Position numbers and translations under genes: made by a program. The notes under the pieces are model-generated. The model searched no databases, was not told the DNA's origin, and saw only the letters and a list, made by a program, of their open reading frames with translations. DNA of 8,920 nt from the NCBI GenBank assembly GCA_964462445.1, contig CAYWXG010000067.1:1-8920 (forward strand), read 5' to 3'. Of this stretch, positions 1-6,716 are shown one piece after another (the stretch's first letter is position 1; each line of letters opens with the position of its first letter). This stretch comes from JAGBWK01 sp964462445 (GTDB lineage: Bacteria > Bacteroidota > Bacteroidia > Bacteroidales > Muribaculaceae).

Positions 1-50
1 GTTGTTGATAACCAACTGACACTCTTTTGATTATTTTCGTCGAATTCACG

Positions 51-689
51 TTAATAATCATTAATCCAACCAATTGCCTTTTCGGCACATTGTCCTAATG
101 TATAATCGGAATGAAGTGTCTCTGATTGAATTTCATTTGACGATGTCGACGAGTTTTGTAATAACTCATCGACATCTGCTGTATTGCTATATTTAAGACT
201 GCTTATAGAAACATCGGTTTGTTTTTCCAACAAAAGATATTGGCGCGAAGCAGTTGTTACATACAACTGAATGTTAGCATAGCGCTCAACATCGGATTGC
301 GATGCGGTGTAGTCTGATTTGTCGGAAGTTTCTTGATGTTCAAGATAATGCATCAGTCTCATAGAGTAAGATGCCGGGCAGACAAAACCGACAGCCGTGT
401 AGCCTTGCCACATTTCGAGCAAACGACTGAAAAGCGCTTGGTCATTAATTATTGATTGAGCCGAAGATTCATCTAACAAGACTAAATCGGCGTTGGCGTC
501 AAGCGAATTAGATACATTATTAAATCGCTTGATCACATATGCCATTACGTCATCAATCGATGCCAAATTTATCACATTGCCTTCAAACGTTTGCGTCACT
601 ATATCCTCTTTTGGGAGATCGGGGAGCGACGGGATCTCATCTGGATCACTAAAATCAGGCTCATCGTTATCACATGAAGTGAAGTTCAC
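51..689 (-). CDS. Unrecognised acidic lipoprotein-like protein, 5' end frame-displaced
   Basis: I do not recognise a family. The open frame from a GTG at 687-689 gives 212 residues beginning V/M-NFTSC-DNDEPD. That GTG is probably not the true start: the frame stays open upstream and encodes a hydrophobic stretch (FFIIWILCIGFV) leading into FTSC, which resembles a lipoprotein signal peptide and lipobox with Cys encoded at 672-674. No ATG exists in that upstream frame; the ATG at 737-739 lies in another frame (see separate entry). The mature protein would have about 207 residues. The segment after the Cys is strongly acidic (DNDEPDFSDPDE), which in Bacteroidota is reminiscent of signals for surface-exposed lipoproteins. 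The rest is rich in Ser, Thr, Asp and Glu with no enzyme motif I can name, and ends in WINDY. It lies downstream of alaS on the same strand but behind a terminator, so it is probably a separate unit. It could be intact with a sequencing error, phase-variable, or a decaying gene. Confidence 0.6.
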   Translation of the reverse strand: MNFTSCDNDEPDFSDPDEIPSLPDLPKEDIVTQTFEGNVINLASIDDVMAYVIKRFNNVSNSLDANADLVLLDESSAQSIINDQALFSRLLEMWQGYTAVGFVCPASYSMRLMHYLEHQETSDKSDYTASQSDVERYANIQLYVTTASRQYLLLEKQTDVSISSLKYSNTADVDELLQNSSTSSNEIQSETLHSDYTLGQCAEKAIGWINDY

Positions 690-739
690 AAATCCTATAC
701 ATAATATCCAGATAATAAAAAATTTAGGAACCTTTTCAT
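672..739 (-). other. Frame-displaced lipoprotein signal peptide with T6 run
   Basis: Read on the minus strand, an ATG at 737-739 starts MKRFLNF, a typical positively charged signal-peptide start, but this frame hits a TAG at 695-697 after 14 codons. The hydrophobic core and lipobox-like FTSC lie in the other frame. The two frames meet at a run of six T (717-722, seen as AAAAAA on the plus strand). One extra T would join them into a continuous 22-residue signal peptide followed by Cys, giving a 229-residue precursor. The junction A-AAT-TTT also fits the general X-XXY-YYZ pattern for a -1 ribosomal slip, which would restore the same frame. The sequence alone cannot separate a base-calling error, a slippage mutation and programmed slippage. 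Confidence 0.7.
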
Positions 740-834
740 AAAATGTAACATTGAAGATTGTACCTTTAAATACTTTTTATTAATATATAAAAGTCTGAAT
801 TGTTCGGCAAAAACCAAAAATGACCATTCTCAGT

Positions 835-883
835 TGATTTTACCATTATAGCAACCCGAGAATTGCATATTTTGGTAAAATCA
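835..883. repeat. Long imperfect hairpin in non-coding DNA
   Basis: A perfect 10 bp inverted repeat, TGATTTTACC at 835-844 and GGTAAAATCA at 874-883, encloses 29 nt. Inside it a second pairing, GCAA (851-854) with TTGC (863-866), extends through TAT (847-849) and ATA (867-869) with one bulged base, so almost the whole element can fold as one rod with an 8 nt loop. A further small hairpin, TTGCG-CAGT-CGCAA, lies at 889-902. The element sits in the 193 bp between the lipoprotein-like gene and the alaS terminator, where I see no credible gene. It may be a transcribed leader structure of the lipoprotein-like gene, a small structured RNA, or a remnant of a palindromic repeat. Its role is unknown. 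Confidence 0.55.
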
Positions 884-932
884 GAAAATTGCGCAGTCGC
901 AACCAAAAAAATCTCACGAACGAAAGACAAAA

Positions 933-963
933 TAGAGGGCGCCTTGATTTGAGACACCCTCTA
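933..963 (-). terminator. Intrinsic terminator downstream of alaS
   Basis: The 7 bp inverted repeat TAGAGGG (933-939) / CCCTCTA (957-963) has a weaker CTT/GAG extension inside it. On the minus strand it is followed by TTTTG and further T-rich sequence. It begins 27 nt past the alaS stop codon. This is the expected position and form of a Rho-independent terminator and should separate alaS from the lipoprotein-like gene. Confidence 0.7.
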
Positions 964-989
964 CTATTTGTTTGCAGTTAAGTGTCTTT

Positions 990-3608
990 CTATTTTATAG
1001 CTGCAACGAGAGCCTCAAATGCGGCATGAATGTTTTCGGCATCTTTCCCACCGGCTTGAGCAAATCCGGGTTGACCACCACCACCACCTTTTATCGCCTT
1101 AGCAGCATCACGCACAATTGCTGAAGCATTAAGACCACGAGCAACGATATCATCTGTCAACATTACGGTCAACAACGGTTTGCCTGCAACATCGGTAGTC
1201 GCAGCAACAAAGGCAGCGTTTTCGGGCATATGAGCACGAATAGCAAACGCTACATTTTTCACAACTTCCGGCAGACGTGTTCCGGTAAATGTCATTAGGT
1301 TTATTCCATTTACTAACGTTGCTGATTGTATAAGCGATTTTGCAATATTATTAACACGTTCTTGCATATACTCCTGAGCTTGCTCACGAAGTTGTGCATT
1401 TTCCTCAATTGCCTTTTTGATAGATTGCAATAGATTAGGAGCGTTGTTAAAGAGTTCTGCCATTTGGCGCAAAACTTCGGCAGTATCATCAATTGATTTT
1501 TCAACTTTAGCACCGGTGATAGCTTCAATACGGCGAATACCTGCAGCGATAGAACTTTCAGATATGATTTTAATCATACCAATATTACCGGTATTGTTTA
1601 CGTGTGTACCCCCACACAATTCAACAGAACTACCATAACGGATAACACGCACTTCATCGCCATATTTTTCACCAAACAAAGCCATTGCTCCCATATTCAT
1701 AGCTTCAGCAATGGGGACATTGCGATGTTCATCACGCGCAATTGCTTCACGTACCTTTTTGTTAGCGAGTTTTTCAACTTTAGAAATTTCTTCGGGGGTT
1801 AATTTCTGGAAGTGAGAGAAGTCGAAGCGAAGCAATTCGGGAGAAACAAATGAACCTTTTTGTTCAACATGAGAACCAAGCACCTCACGAAGCGACTCGT
1901 GAAGAAGGTGTGTAGCAGTGTGGTTGCATGAAGTGCCCAGACGAGCATCTTTGTTAATAGAAGCGACAAAAGTAGCAGAAGGATTGGCTGGCAATGTTTT
2001 AGAGAGATGAACGCCAATTCCATTCTCGCGTTTGGTATCGAATATTTCTATTTTGTCGTCTCCGCAAACAAGAGTACCACAATCTCCAACTTGTCCACCC
2101 ATTTCGGCGTAGAAAGGAGTAGTAGCAAGAATTATTTGATAAAATTCTTGTTTCTTCTGTTTAATTTTACGATAACGGAGAATTTTCGTTTCTGCTTCGG
2201 TCATATCATAACCGACAAATTCTTGTTCACCTTCGTTGACTACAACCCAGTCGTCGGCCTCAACAGCAGCAGCACTGCGCGCACGCTGTTTTTGCGCAGC
2301 CATTTCACTGTCAAATTCCGCTTGGTTGAGCGTCATATTGTTTTCTTTGAGAATGAGCTGAGTAAGGTCAAGAGGGAAACCATATGTGTCGTAAAGAATA
2401 AATGCTTCTTTACCGGAAATTTCAGTTGAGCCATTAGCTTTAGCTTGGGCAATAGCGTTGTCGAGCAAACGGATTCCATTTTCAAGAGTGCGCAAGAAAG
2501 AATCTTCCTCTTCTTTGATTACTTTCATGATAAGATCGCGTTGCTTTCCAATTTCGGGATAAGCTTCACCCATCGACTCAATAAGAGTGTCGATGATGCG
2601 ATACATAAATGGAGTACGTTGGTCAAGGAATGTGTAAGCATAGCGCACAGCACGGCGAAGAATACGACGGATAACGTATCCTGCCTTAGCGTTTGAGGGG
2701 AGTTGAGAGTCGGCAATAGAGAATGCAATTGTACGCACATGGTCGGCAATTACGCGCATTGCGACATCAACTTTAGCATCATCGCCATATTTTTTGCCTG
2801 ATAGCTCAGCAATTTTAGAGATAAGGGGAGTAAAAACGTCGGTGTCGTAGTTAGATGTTTTACCCTGCAAAGCCATACAAAGACGTTCGAAGCCCATACC
2901 TGTATCAATAACCTTAGCAGGAAGAGATTCAAGAGAACCATCAGCTTTGCGGTTGAACTGCATGAATACGAGATTCCAGATTTCAATAACTTGGGGGTGG
3001 TCGTGATTTACGAGTTCTTTACCTGAGATAGCTGCGCGTTCTTCTTCGCTACGCAAGTCGATATGTATTTCTGAACAAGGTCCACATGGTCCTGTATCAC
3101 CCATTTCCCAGAAATTATCGTGCTTGTTACCGTTGATGATATGGTCGGCAGGAAGATGTTTTTCCCAATAAGAAGCAGCTTCATTGTCGCGTTCAAGACC
3201 TTCTTCAGCAGACCCCTCAAAAACTGTAGCATACATACGATTGGGATCGAGATGAAGTACATCTACAAGGTATTCCCAAGCCCAATCAATAGCTTCAGCT
3301 TTGAAATAATCGCCAAACGACCAATTGCCCAACATTTCAAACATAGTGTGGTGATAGGTGTCGTGCCCAACCTCTTCGAGGTCGTTGTGTTTACCGGAAA
3401 CGCGCAAGCATTTCTGAGAGTCGGCAACACGAGTGAATTTCGCGGCTTTATTTCCTAAAATAATGTCTTTAAATTGATTCATGCCCGCGTTGGTGAACAT
3501 CAACGTGGGGTCATCTTTAATAACCATTGGAGCTGAGGGCACAATTTGGTGGCCTTTAGAACGGAAAAACTCCTTGAAAGACTCGCGTATTTCTTTAGCT
3601 GTCAACAT
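990..3608 (-). CDS. alaS: Alanyl-tRNA synthetase
   Basis: This class II aminoacyl-tRNA synthetase charges tRNA-Ala with alanine in the cytoplasm and hydrolyses mischarged Ser- and Gly-tRNA-Ala. At 872 residues it has the usual bacterial length. The N-terminal catalytic core opens LTAKEIRESFKEFFRSKGH and contains the family segments PTLMFTNAGMNQFK and FEMLGNWSFGDYF. The editing domain has both zinc-site motifs: HTATH at residues 563-567 and CGGTH at 665-669. A C-terminal C-Ala domain carries the glycine-rich GGGGGQPGF starting near residue 841. All key residues I can check are present, and there is no truncation or frameshift. The ATG at 3606-3608 fits the conserved N-terminus. A promoter lies just upstream and a terminator just downstream, so it is probably monocistronic. 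It is divergent from the M23 peptidase gene. The several overlapping open frames on both strands inside it are shadows. Confidence 0.98.
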   Translation of the reverse strand: MLTAKEIRESFKEFFRSKGHQIVPSAPMVIKDDPTLMFTNAGMNQFKDIILGNKAAKFTRVADSQKCLRVSGKHNDLEEVGHDTYHHTMFEMLGNWSFGDYFKAEAIDWAWEYLVDVLHLDPNRMYATVFEGSAEEGLERDNEAASYWEKHLPADHIINGNKHDNFWEMGDTGPCGPCSEIHIDLRSEEERAAISGKELVNHDHPQVIEIWNLVFMQFNRKADGSLESLPAKVIDTGMGFERLCMALQGKTSNYDTDVFTPLISKIAELSGKKYGDDAKVDVAMRVIADHVRTIAFSIADSQLPSNAKAGYVIRRILRRAVRYAYTFLDQRTPFMYRIIDTLIESMGEAYPEIGKQRDLIMKVIKEEEDSFLRTLENGIRLLDNAIAQAKANGSTEISGKEAFILYDTYGFPLDLTQLILKENNMTLNQAEFDSEMAAQKQRARSAAAVEADDWVVVNEGEQEFVGYDMTEAETKILRYRKIKQKKQEFYQIILATTPFYAEMGGQVGDCGTLVCGDDKIEIFDTKRENGIGVHLSKTLPANPSATFVASINKDARLGTSCNHTATHLLHESLREVLGSHVEQKGSFVSPELLRFDFSHFQKLTPEEISKVEKLANKKVREAIARDEHRNVPIAEAMNMGAMALFGEKYGDEVRVIRYGSSVELCGGTHVNNTGNIGMIKIISESSIAAGIRRIEAITGAKVEKSIDDTAEVLRQMAELFNNAPNLLQSIKKAIEENAQLREQAQEYMQERVNNIAKSLIQSATLVNGINLMTFTGTRLPEVVKNVAFAIRAHMPENAAFVAATTDVAGKPLLTVMLTDDIVARGLNASAIVRDAAKAIKGGGGGQPGFAQAGGKDAENIHAAFEALVAAIK

Positions 3609-3638
3609 ATTGGAATAATAATATTGAGTGTAGGAATA

Positions 3639-3646
3639 TAAATTTG
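3639..3646 (+). promoter_or_regulatory. Possible -7 element for the M23 peptidase
   Basis: TAAATTTG matches TAnnTTTG on the plus strand in the 145 bp divergent region, but no TTTG lies at the expected -33 distance, and it would leave a leader of about 100 nt. I see no better plus-strand promoter between here and the ATG at 3754, so this is only a weak candidate. Confidence 0.25.
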
Positions 3647-3660
3647 CTTAAAATAATTGG

Positions 3661-3692
3661 CAAAATTACGTGTTTTTTGTTAAATTCGCAAA
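3661..3692 (-). promoter_or_regulatory. alaS promoter, Bacteroidota type
   Basis: On the minus strand, TTTG (3689-3692) and TAATTTTG (3661-3668) match the Bacteroidota -33 TTTG and -7 TAnnTTTG consensus with a 20 bp spacer. Transcription should start near 3654, giving a 5' leader of about 45 nt before the alaS ATG. The same architecture and spacing appear at the receptor operon. Confidence 0.72.
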
Positions 3693-3753
3693 TTGTAAGG
3701 GTTAATAGCATCGCTTTATGTGATTTATCCACACAAATAAATAAGGTTGCAAT

Positions 3754-4722
3754 ATGAGCAAAAAGATATATTACAGATATAACCCAACCACAGAGAACTA
3801 TGAGAGGGTCTACCCTTCTCGGGGTCAACGTATATGGGCATGGACCAAATATCTTCTTGAAGGTATAGGTATCAGTGCCGGGATTCTAATATCGCTGTAT
3901 ATCTGTATAGATTTGCCCAAAGAGAAGCAACTACGCAAAGAGAATGAGGCATTGCAACATCAAATTGAAGAACTTAACTCAAGATTGATAACAGCAATTT
4001 CAGTGATGGACAACCTCTCGGAACGCGATAATAATTTTTATCGAGTAATTATGCAAACCGACCCATTGACAGCGCGTCAAAGATATAGCGGGCTTCCACG
4101 TCTTAGCACCGAAGCTTTCAATAATCTCAATGATAAAGAAAAATTGCAAGAGGTGACCAACAAATTAGCCCTACTTGAGCGACAAGTGTATGTTCAATCT
4201 CAATCATTTGACCGACTTGCAGAGGTTATAAATCAGAATATCGACCGTCTATCACATATTCCAGCAATACAACCGGTATCGGAAGAGGATATGACACAAA
4301 TGGCATCGGGCTACGGATGGCGCATTGATCCTATATATGGCACATCAAAGCATCATGACGGGATGGATTTCGCGGCACCGATAGGTACACCGGTTTATGC
4401 AACCGGAGACGGGACAGTAACAAAAGCCGGATGGCACAATGCTTATGGCAATTGTATTGATATAAATCATGGGTACAGCTATACAACCCGCTTCGCCCAC
4501 CTAAGCAAGATAAATGTAGTAGTGGGACAGAAGGTGAAACGAGGAGATGTCATAGGAGAAATTGGAAATACCGGAAAATCTACCGGCTCACATCTACATT
4601 ATGAGGTTAGACTTAAAGGTGTTCCACAAAATCCGGTGAATTATTATTTTCAAGATCTCACCCCGGAAGAATATGCCAATATGGTCAATGCATCGGAGAA
4701 TGCAGGTCACGTAATGGACTAA
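3754..4722 (+). CDS. Membrane-anchored M23 family metallopeptidase
   Basis: This is a probable peptidoglycan hydrolase or hydrolase activator of the lysostaphin-like M23 family, with 322 residues. A basic N-terminal segment of about 30 residues is followed by one membrane span at roughly 33-53 (LLEGIGISAGILISLYICI). A coiled coil runs from about 55 to 90 (KEKQLRKENEALQHQIEELN), with a second helical stretch near 135-170. The C-terminal M23 domain spans about 185-300. The zinc-site motifs are complete: HxxxD as H201-D205, the second-shell or catalytic H249 in FAHLS, and HLH at 280-282. The catalytic domain therefore lies in the periplasm on a coiled-coil stalk, an arrangement seen in divisome- or elongasome-linked M23 proteins. 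It is divergent from alaS and 37 bp upstream of the MerR-type gene, probably co-transcribed with it. The ATG is preceded by only a weak AAGG, as usual in this phylum. Activity on cell wall is inferred from the intact motif. Confidence 0.93.
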   Translation: MSKKIYYRYNPTTENYERVYPSRGQRIWAWTKYLLEGIGISAGILISLYICIDLPKEKQLRKENEALQHQIEELNSRLITAISVMDNLSERDNNFYRVIMQTDPLTARQRYSGLPRLSTEAFNNLNDKEKLQEVTNKLALLERQVYVQSQSFDRLAEVINQNIDRLSHIPAIQPVSEEDMTQMASGYGWRIDPIYGTSKHHDGMDFAAPIGTPVYATGDGTVTKAGWHNAYGNCIDINHGYSYTTRFAHLSKINVVVGQKVKRGDVIGEIGNTGKSTGSHLHYEVRLKGVPQNPVNYYFQDLTPEEYANMVNASENAGHVMD

Positions 4723-4759
4723 TTTTAATGAACCCGATTTCGCGATTAAATCAAATATA

Positions 4760-5104
4760 ATGGAAACGTTAGCTAAGAAATACTATAAAATTAGTGAAGT
4801 TGCAGAGATAATAGGATTGCCGGCTTCAACATTACGATTCTGGGAAAAAAATTTCACAATCATCAAGCCAAAGCGTAATAATCATGGCACACGATTCTAT
4901 ACCCCTGCGGATATTGAAAAGATACGCCATGTAGCATTCTTAGTCAAGGAAAAGGGTTTAAAAATTGAAGCCGCAGAACAGCAAATAAAGCATAATCACA
5001 AGGGGGTTTCACAAAAAGTAGAAGCAATAGAAAGTCTCAAGAAGATACGTTTGAAACTAAAGACGATGCTCGACGCACTCAACTCGCGCCGTCCAACAAA
5101 TTAA
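4760..5104 (+). CDS. MerR family transcriptional regulator
   Basis: This is a small DNA-binding protein of 114 residues. A winged helix-turn-helix of MerR type covers about residues 8-75: the helix-turn-helix is at 11-29 (ISEVAEIIGLPASTLRFWE), the wing has the HGTRFYTPADIEKI pattern at 42-55, and the following helix carries the usual LVKEKGLKIEAA. A short basic helix (about 86-107) is probably the dimerising coiled coil. There is no C-terminal ligand-binding domain and no cysteine cluster, so it is not a metal sensor of the MerR/CueR kind; the effector is unknown. The FWEK after the HTH resembles the FWE subgroup common in Bacteroidota and in chaperone-type MerR proteins. It follows the M23 peptidase by 37 bp on the same strand, so it may share its transcript. 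It converges on the nadR-type gene. Its targets cannot be read from this window. Confidence 0.9.
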   Translation: METLAKKYYKISEVAEIIGLPASTLRFWEKNFTIIKPKRNNHGTRFYTPADIEKIRHVAFLVKEKGLKIEAAEQQIKHNHKGVSQKVEAIESLKKIRLKLKTMLDALNSRRPTN

Positions 5105-5105
5105 C

Positions 5106-5132
5106 AGCGTCTCGGAGGCAAGTTGTAACGCT
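5106..5132. terminator. Weak candidate bidirectional terminator between convergent genes
   Basis: A 5 bp inverted repeat, AGCGT (5106-5110) / ACGCT (5128-5132), lies in the 42 bp gap between the convergent MerR-type and nadR-type genes. On the plus strand it is followed by T-rich sequence (TTTGGATTTCTTTTATTATTTT). On the minus strand the T tract is poor. The stem is short and the loop long, so this is tentative. Confidence 0.3.
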
Positions 5133-5146
5133 TTGGATTTCTTTTA

Positions 5147-6175
5147 TTATTTTGGTTGAAACGTCATTTTCAACATTTTAATTTGTTGTAAGATATATTC
5201 TCGAACAACGTCACAACGATTTTCTGCAGAAATATATTCGGGAGTTATACCATAGGATGAATACATAAATTTATGATGCTCGCTTAACATTTTAGCCTGT
5301 GATTGGTCAAAGCGTGTACCATCATCATAAAAATTTATATCTGATTCAAAAAAGAAATATTTGTCGGCTAAGACAACCTTCCGTTCACCAACGAGCTGTG
5401 AAATTATCTTATTCGATGAGAAGAGAAAAGTCAAATACGACAATGTAGTAATGTTGTCGGTATCCCATAAGATTATAGGGGTCGGTGGGTCATTCTTGAC
5501 AGCCAATAACAGGTCGTTGTGTATTGTAAATATTTTCTTAAGGGTTTTTACTTCGCATAATTCGGATTTTCCCACCAAGCAACGACCAATCTCGGGAATC
5601 ATCGTTACAAATCCATACTCCTCTTCCAACTGTTTGCAAACAGTTGACTTACCGGTACTCTCAGAGCCGCAGATGCAGATATGCCGCACATAACTTCGCT
5701 TTGCGGCAGGTGAAAGATAATCCCAATAACGGATAATATCACCTTTGATGTCTGTTGCAGAAATAGGCATATTCTCTCGTTTCTCATCATAGATGATGTA
5801 AGCAATGCCGAGATAGTCGGCCATATATTTTACATACATTTCGCTACCTATGATGACATCAATCTCGGAGAAATCATCTAACTCTGCTTTAAGGAACTCA
5901 GCCCATTCCTCGGATGACTTTATATCCGATACGGAAGATTCATTCAACTTTTCGGGGTCATATGATAGATTGCAAACATTGATAGAAACGTTTTGTATAT
6001 AACTTTCAACAACCCACCATGCTCGTTCCGCGCTTGAAATTACCTCTCCATCATGACCTGTCACACATACAAAGACTGTTTCTGCCTGTGTAGCAGCAAA
6101 ATCAATCAATGCCAAATGTCCTTTGTGCAAGGGCATAAACTTACCAATCACCAACGCTTTATTGTACTTTTTCAT
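5147..6175 (-). CDS. nadR: Bifunctional NMN adenylyltransferase / ribosylnicotinamide kinase
   Basis: This is a cytoplasmic two-domain enzyme of NadR type. The kinase phosphorylates nicotinamide riboside to NMN, and the adenylyltransferase converts NMN plus ATP to NAD. From the ATG at 6173-6175 it has 342 residues. The N-terminal nucleotidyltransferase domain starts at once with ALVIGKFMPLHKGH (HxGH at 17-20) and ends with ISATDIK (138-144), followed by the family's RYWDYL. The usual final Arg of ISxTxxR is Lys here. The kinase domain has Walker A GSESTGKST (170-178), EIGR (195-198), DTD (238-240) and DDGTR (284-288), matching the E. coli NadR C-terminus. Unlike enterobacterial NadR there is no N-terminal helix-turn-helix, so it should be an enzyme but not a repressor. 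An ATG at 6211 is in frame but would overlap pnuC by 53 bp and add 12 non-conserved residues; the chosen start overlaps by 17 bp, suggesting translational coupling. It is the last gene of the operon. Confidence 0.92.
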   Translation of the reverse strand: MKKYNKALVIGKFMPLHKGHLALIDFAATQAETVFVCVTGHDGEVISSAERAWWVVESYIQNVSINVCNLSYDPEKLNESSVSDIKSSEEWAEFLKAELDDFSEIDVIIGSEMYVKYMADYLGIAYIIYDEKRENMPISATDIKGDIIRYWDYLSPAAKRSYVRHICICGSESTGKSTVCKQLEEEYGFVTMIPEIGRCLVGKSELCEVKTLKKIFTIHNDLLLAVKNDPPTPIILWDTDNITTLSYLTFLFSSNKIISQLVGERKVVLADKYFFFESDINFYDDGTRFDQSQAKMLSEHHKFMYSSYGITPEYISAENRCDVVREYILQQIKMLKMTFQPK

Positions 6176-6716
6176 ATCGCTTGTATTTTTGAATAAACTC
6201 CTTTGTCCCATATATTGCCAATAACATCATCACTCCGTATATTACCGTGTACTCCCACTCTCCACTCGTTATTCCAAGATAGATGTAAATAACATCCGAG
6301 AATAGGTATAAGAACCACGCATTCACATCTTGCTTAACCAACAAATAGGTCGCTACAATTGATACAGCCGTAGCAATGCTATCCAAGATAGGATTCTGCG
6401 ACAGATTGGCATTTATTGCGTATACCAAGGCTGCAAGTAGCACGCTGATAATAATCGGCAGATATGGTTTCATCCATTGGATAGTTTCATCGTTTTTCTG
6501 CACAGAACTATTCCACCTGAAATGACCAATCACACACATAATAGCACTATAGGTATTGAAAGCAAACGACATATAATGCCCGCTCATAAAGAACATTATA
6601 GCAGTGATTGCCACACCTATGAAGCCGATACCCCAAGTGAGTCGATTATTTTTAGCAGCAAACCAAACTGAAAGTATATTCGCAATATTTACAATTGTCA
6701 ATATCAAAATTTCCAT
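6159..6716 (-). CDS. pnuC: PnuC-type nicotinamide riboside transporter
   Basis: This is an inner-membrane facilitator of the PnuC family, 185 residues, with about seven predicted membrane spans near 3-21, 26-43, 48-67, 84-101, 110-126, 130-148 and 154-171. The C-terminal half carries the family pattern: a helix DSIATAVSIVATYLLV, then NAWFLYLFSDVIYIYLG, then a last span ending YGTKEF and a basic tail. PnuC proteins do not use energy themselves; uptake is driven by phosphorylation of the substrate inside the cell, here by the kinase encoded immediately downstream. Family relatives (PnuT) import thiamine, but those usually sit with a thiamin pyrophosphokinase gene and a TPP riboswitch, neither of which is seen here. 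The ATG at 6714-6716 overlaps the receptor gene end by 13 bp, and its 3' end overlaps nadR by 17 bp. I infer nicotinamide riboside, rather than thiamine, from the nadR partner. Confidence 0.9.
   Translation of the reverse strand: MEILILTIVNIANILSVWFAAKNNRLTWGIGFIGVAITAIMFFMSGHYMSFAFNTYSAIMCVIGHFRWNSSVQKNDETIQWMKPYLPIIISVLLAALVYAINANLSQNPILDSIATAVSIVATYLLVKQDVNAWFLYLFSDVIYIYLGITSGEWEYTVIYGVMMLLAIYGTKEFIQKYKRYEKVQ

Noticed and set aside
1..50. Terminator for the lipoprotein-like gene
   Set aside because: Only 4 bp GTTG/CAAC pairings are present with no T tract, and the region is cut by the window edge.
889..902. Similarity of TTGCG-N4-CGCAA to the operator arms at 8811-8829
   Set aside because: Only 5 bases of each arm agree and the spacing between them differs (4 versus 9), so a shared regulator is not supported.
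766..957. 63-residue open frame on the minus strand
   Set aside because: It covers the long hairpin and runs into the alaS terminator, has no family resemblance and no promoter, and its composition is that of non-coding AT-rich DNA.
2007..2429. 140-residue plus-strand open frame inside alaS
   Set aside because: It is antisense to a fully conserved alaS region, and its Phe- and Ser-rich composition is that of a shadow frame.
6173..6211. Upstream ATG giving a 354-residue nadR product
   Set aside because: It would add 12 non-conserved residues before the standard N-terminus and overlap pnuC by 53 bp; the ATG at 6173-6175 sits right before the conserved fold.
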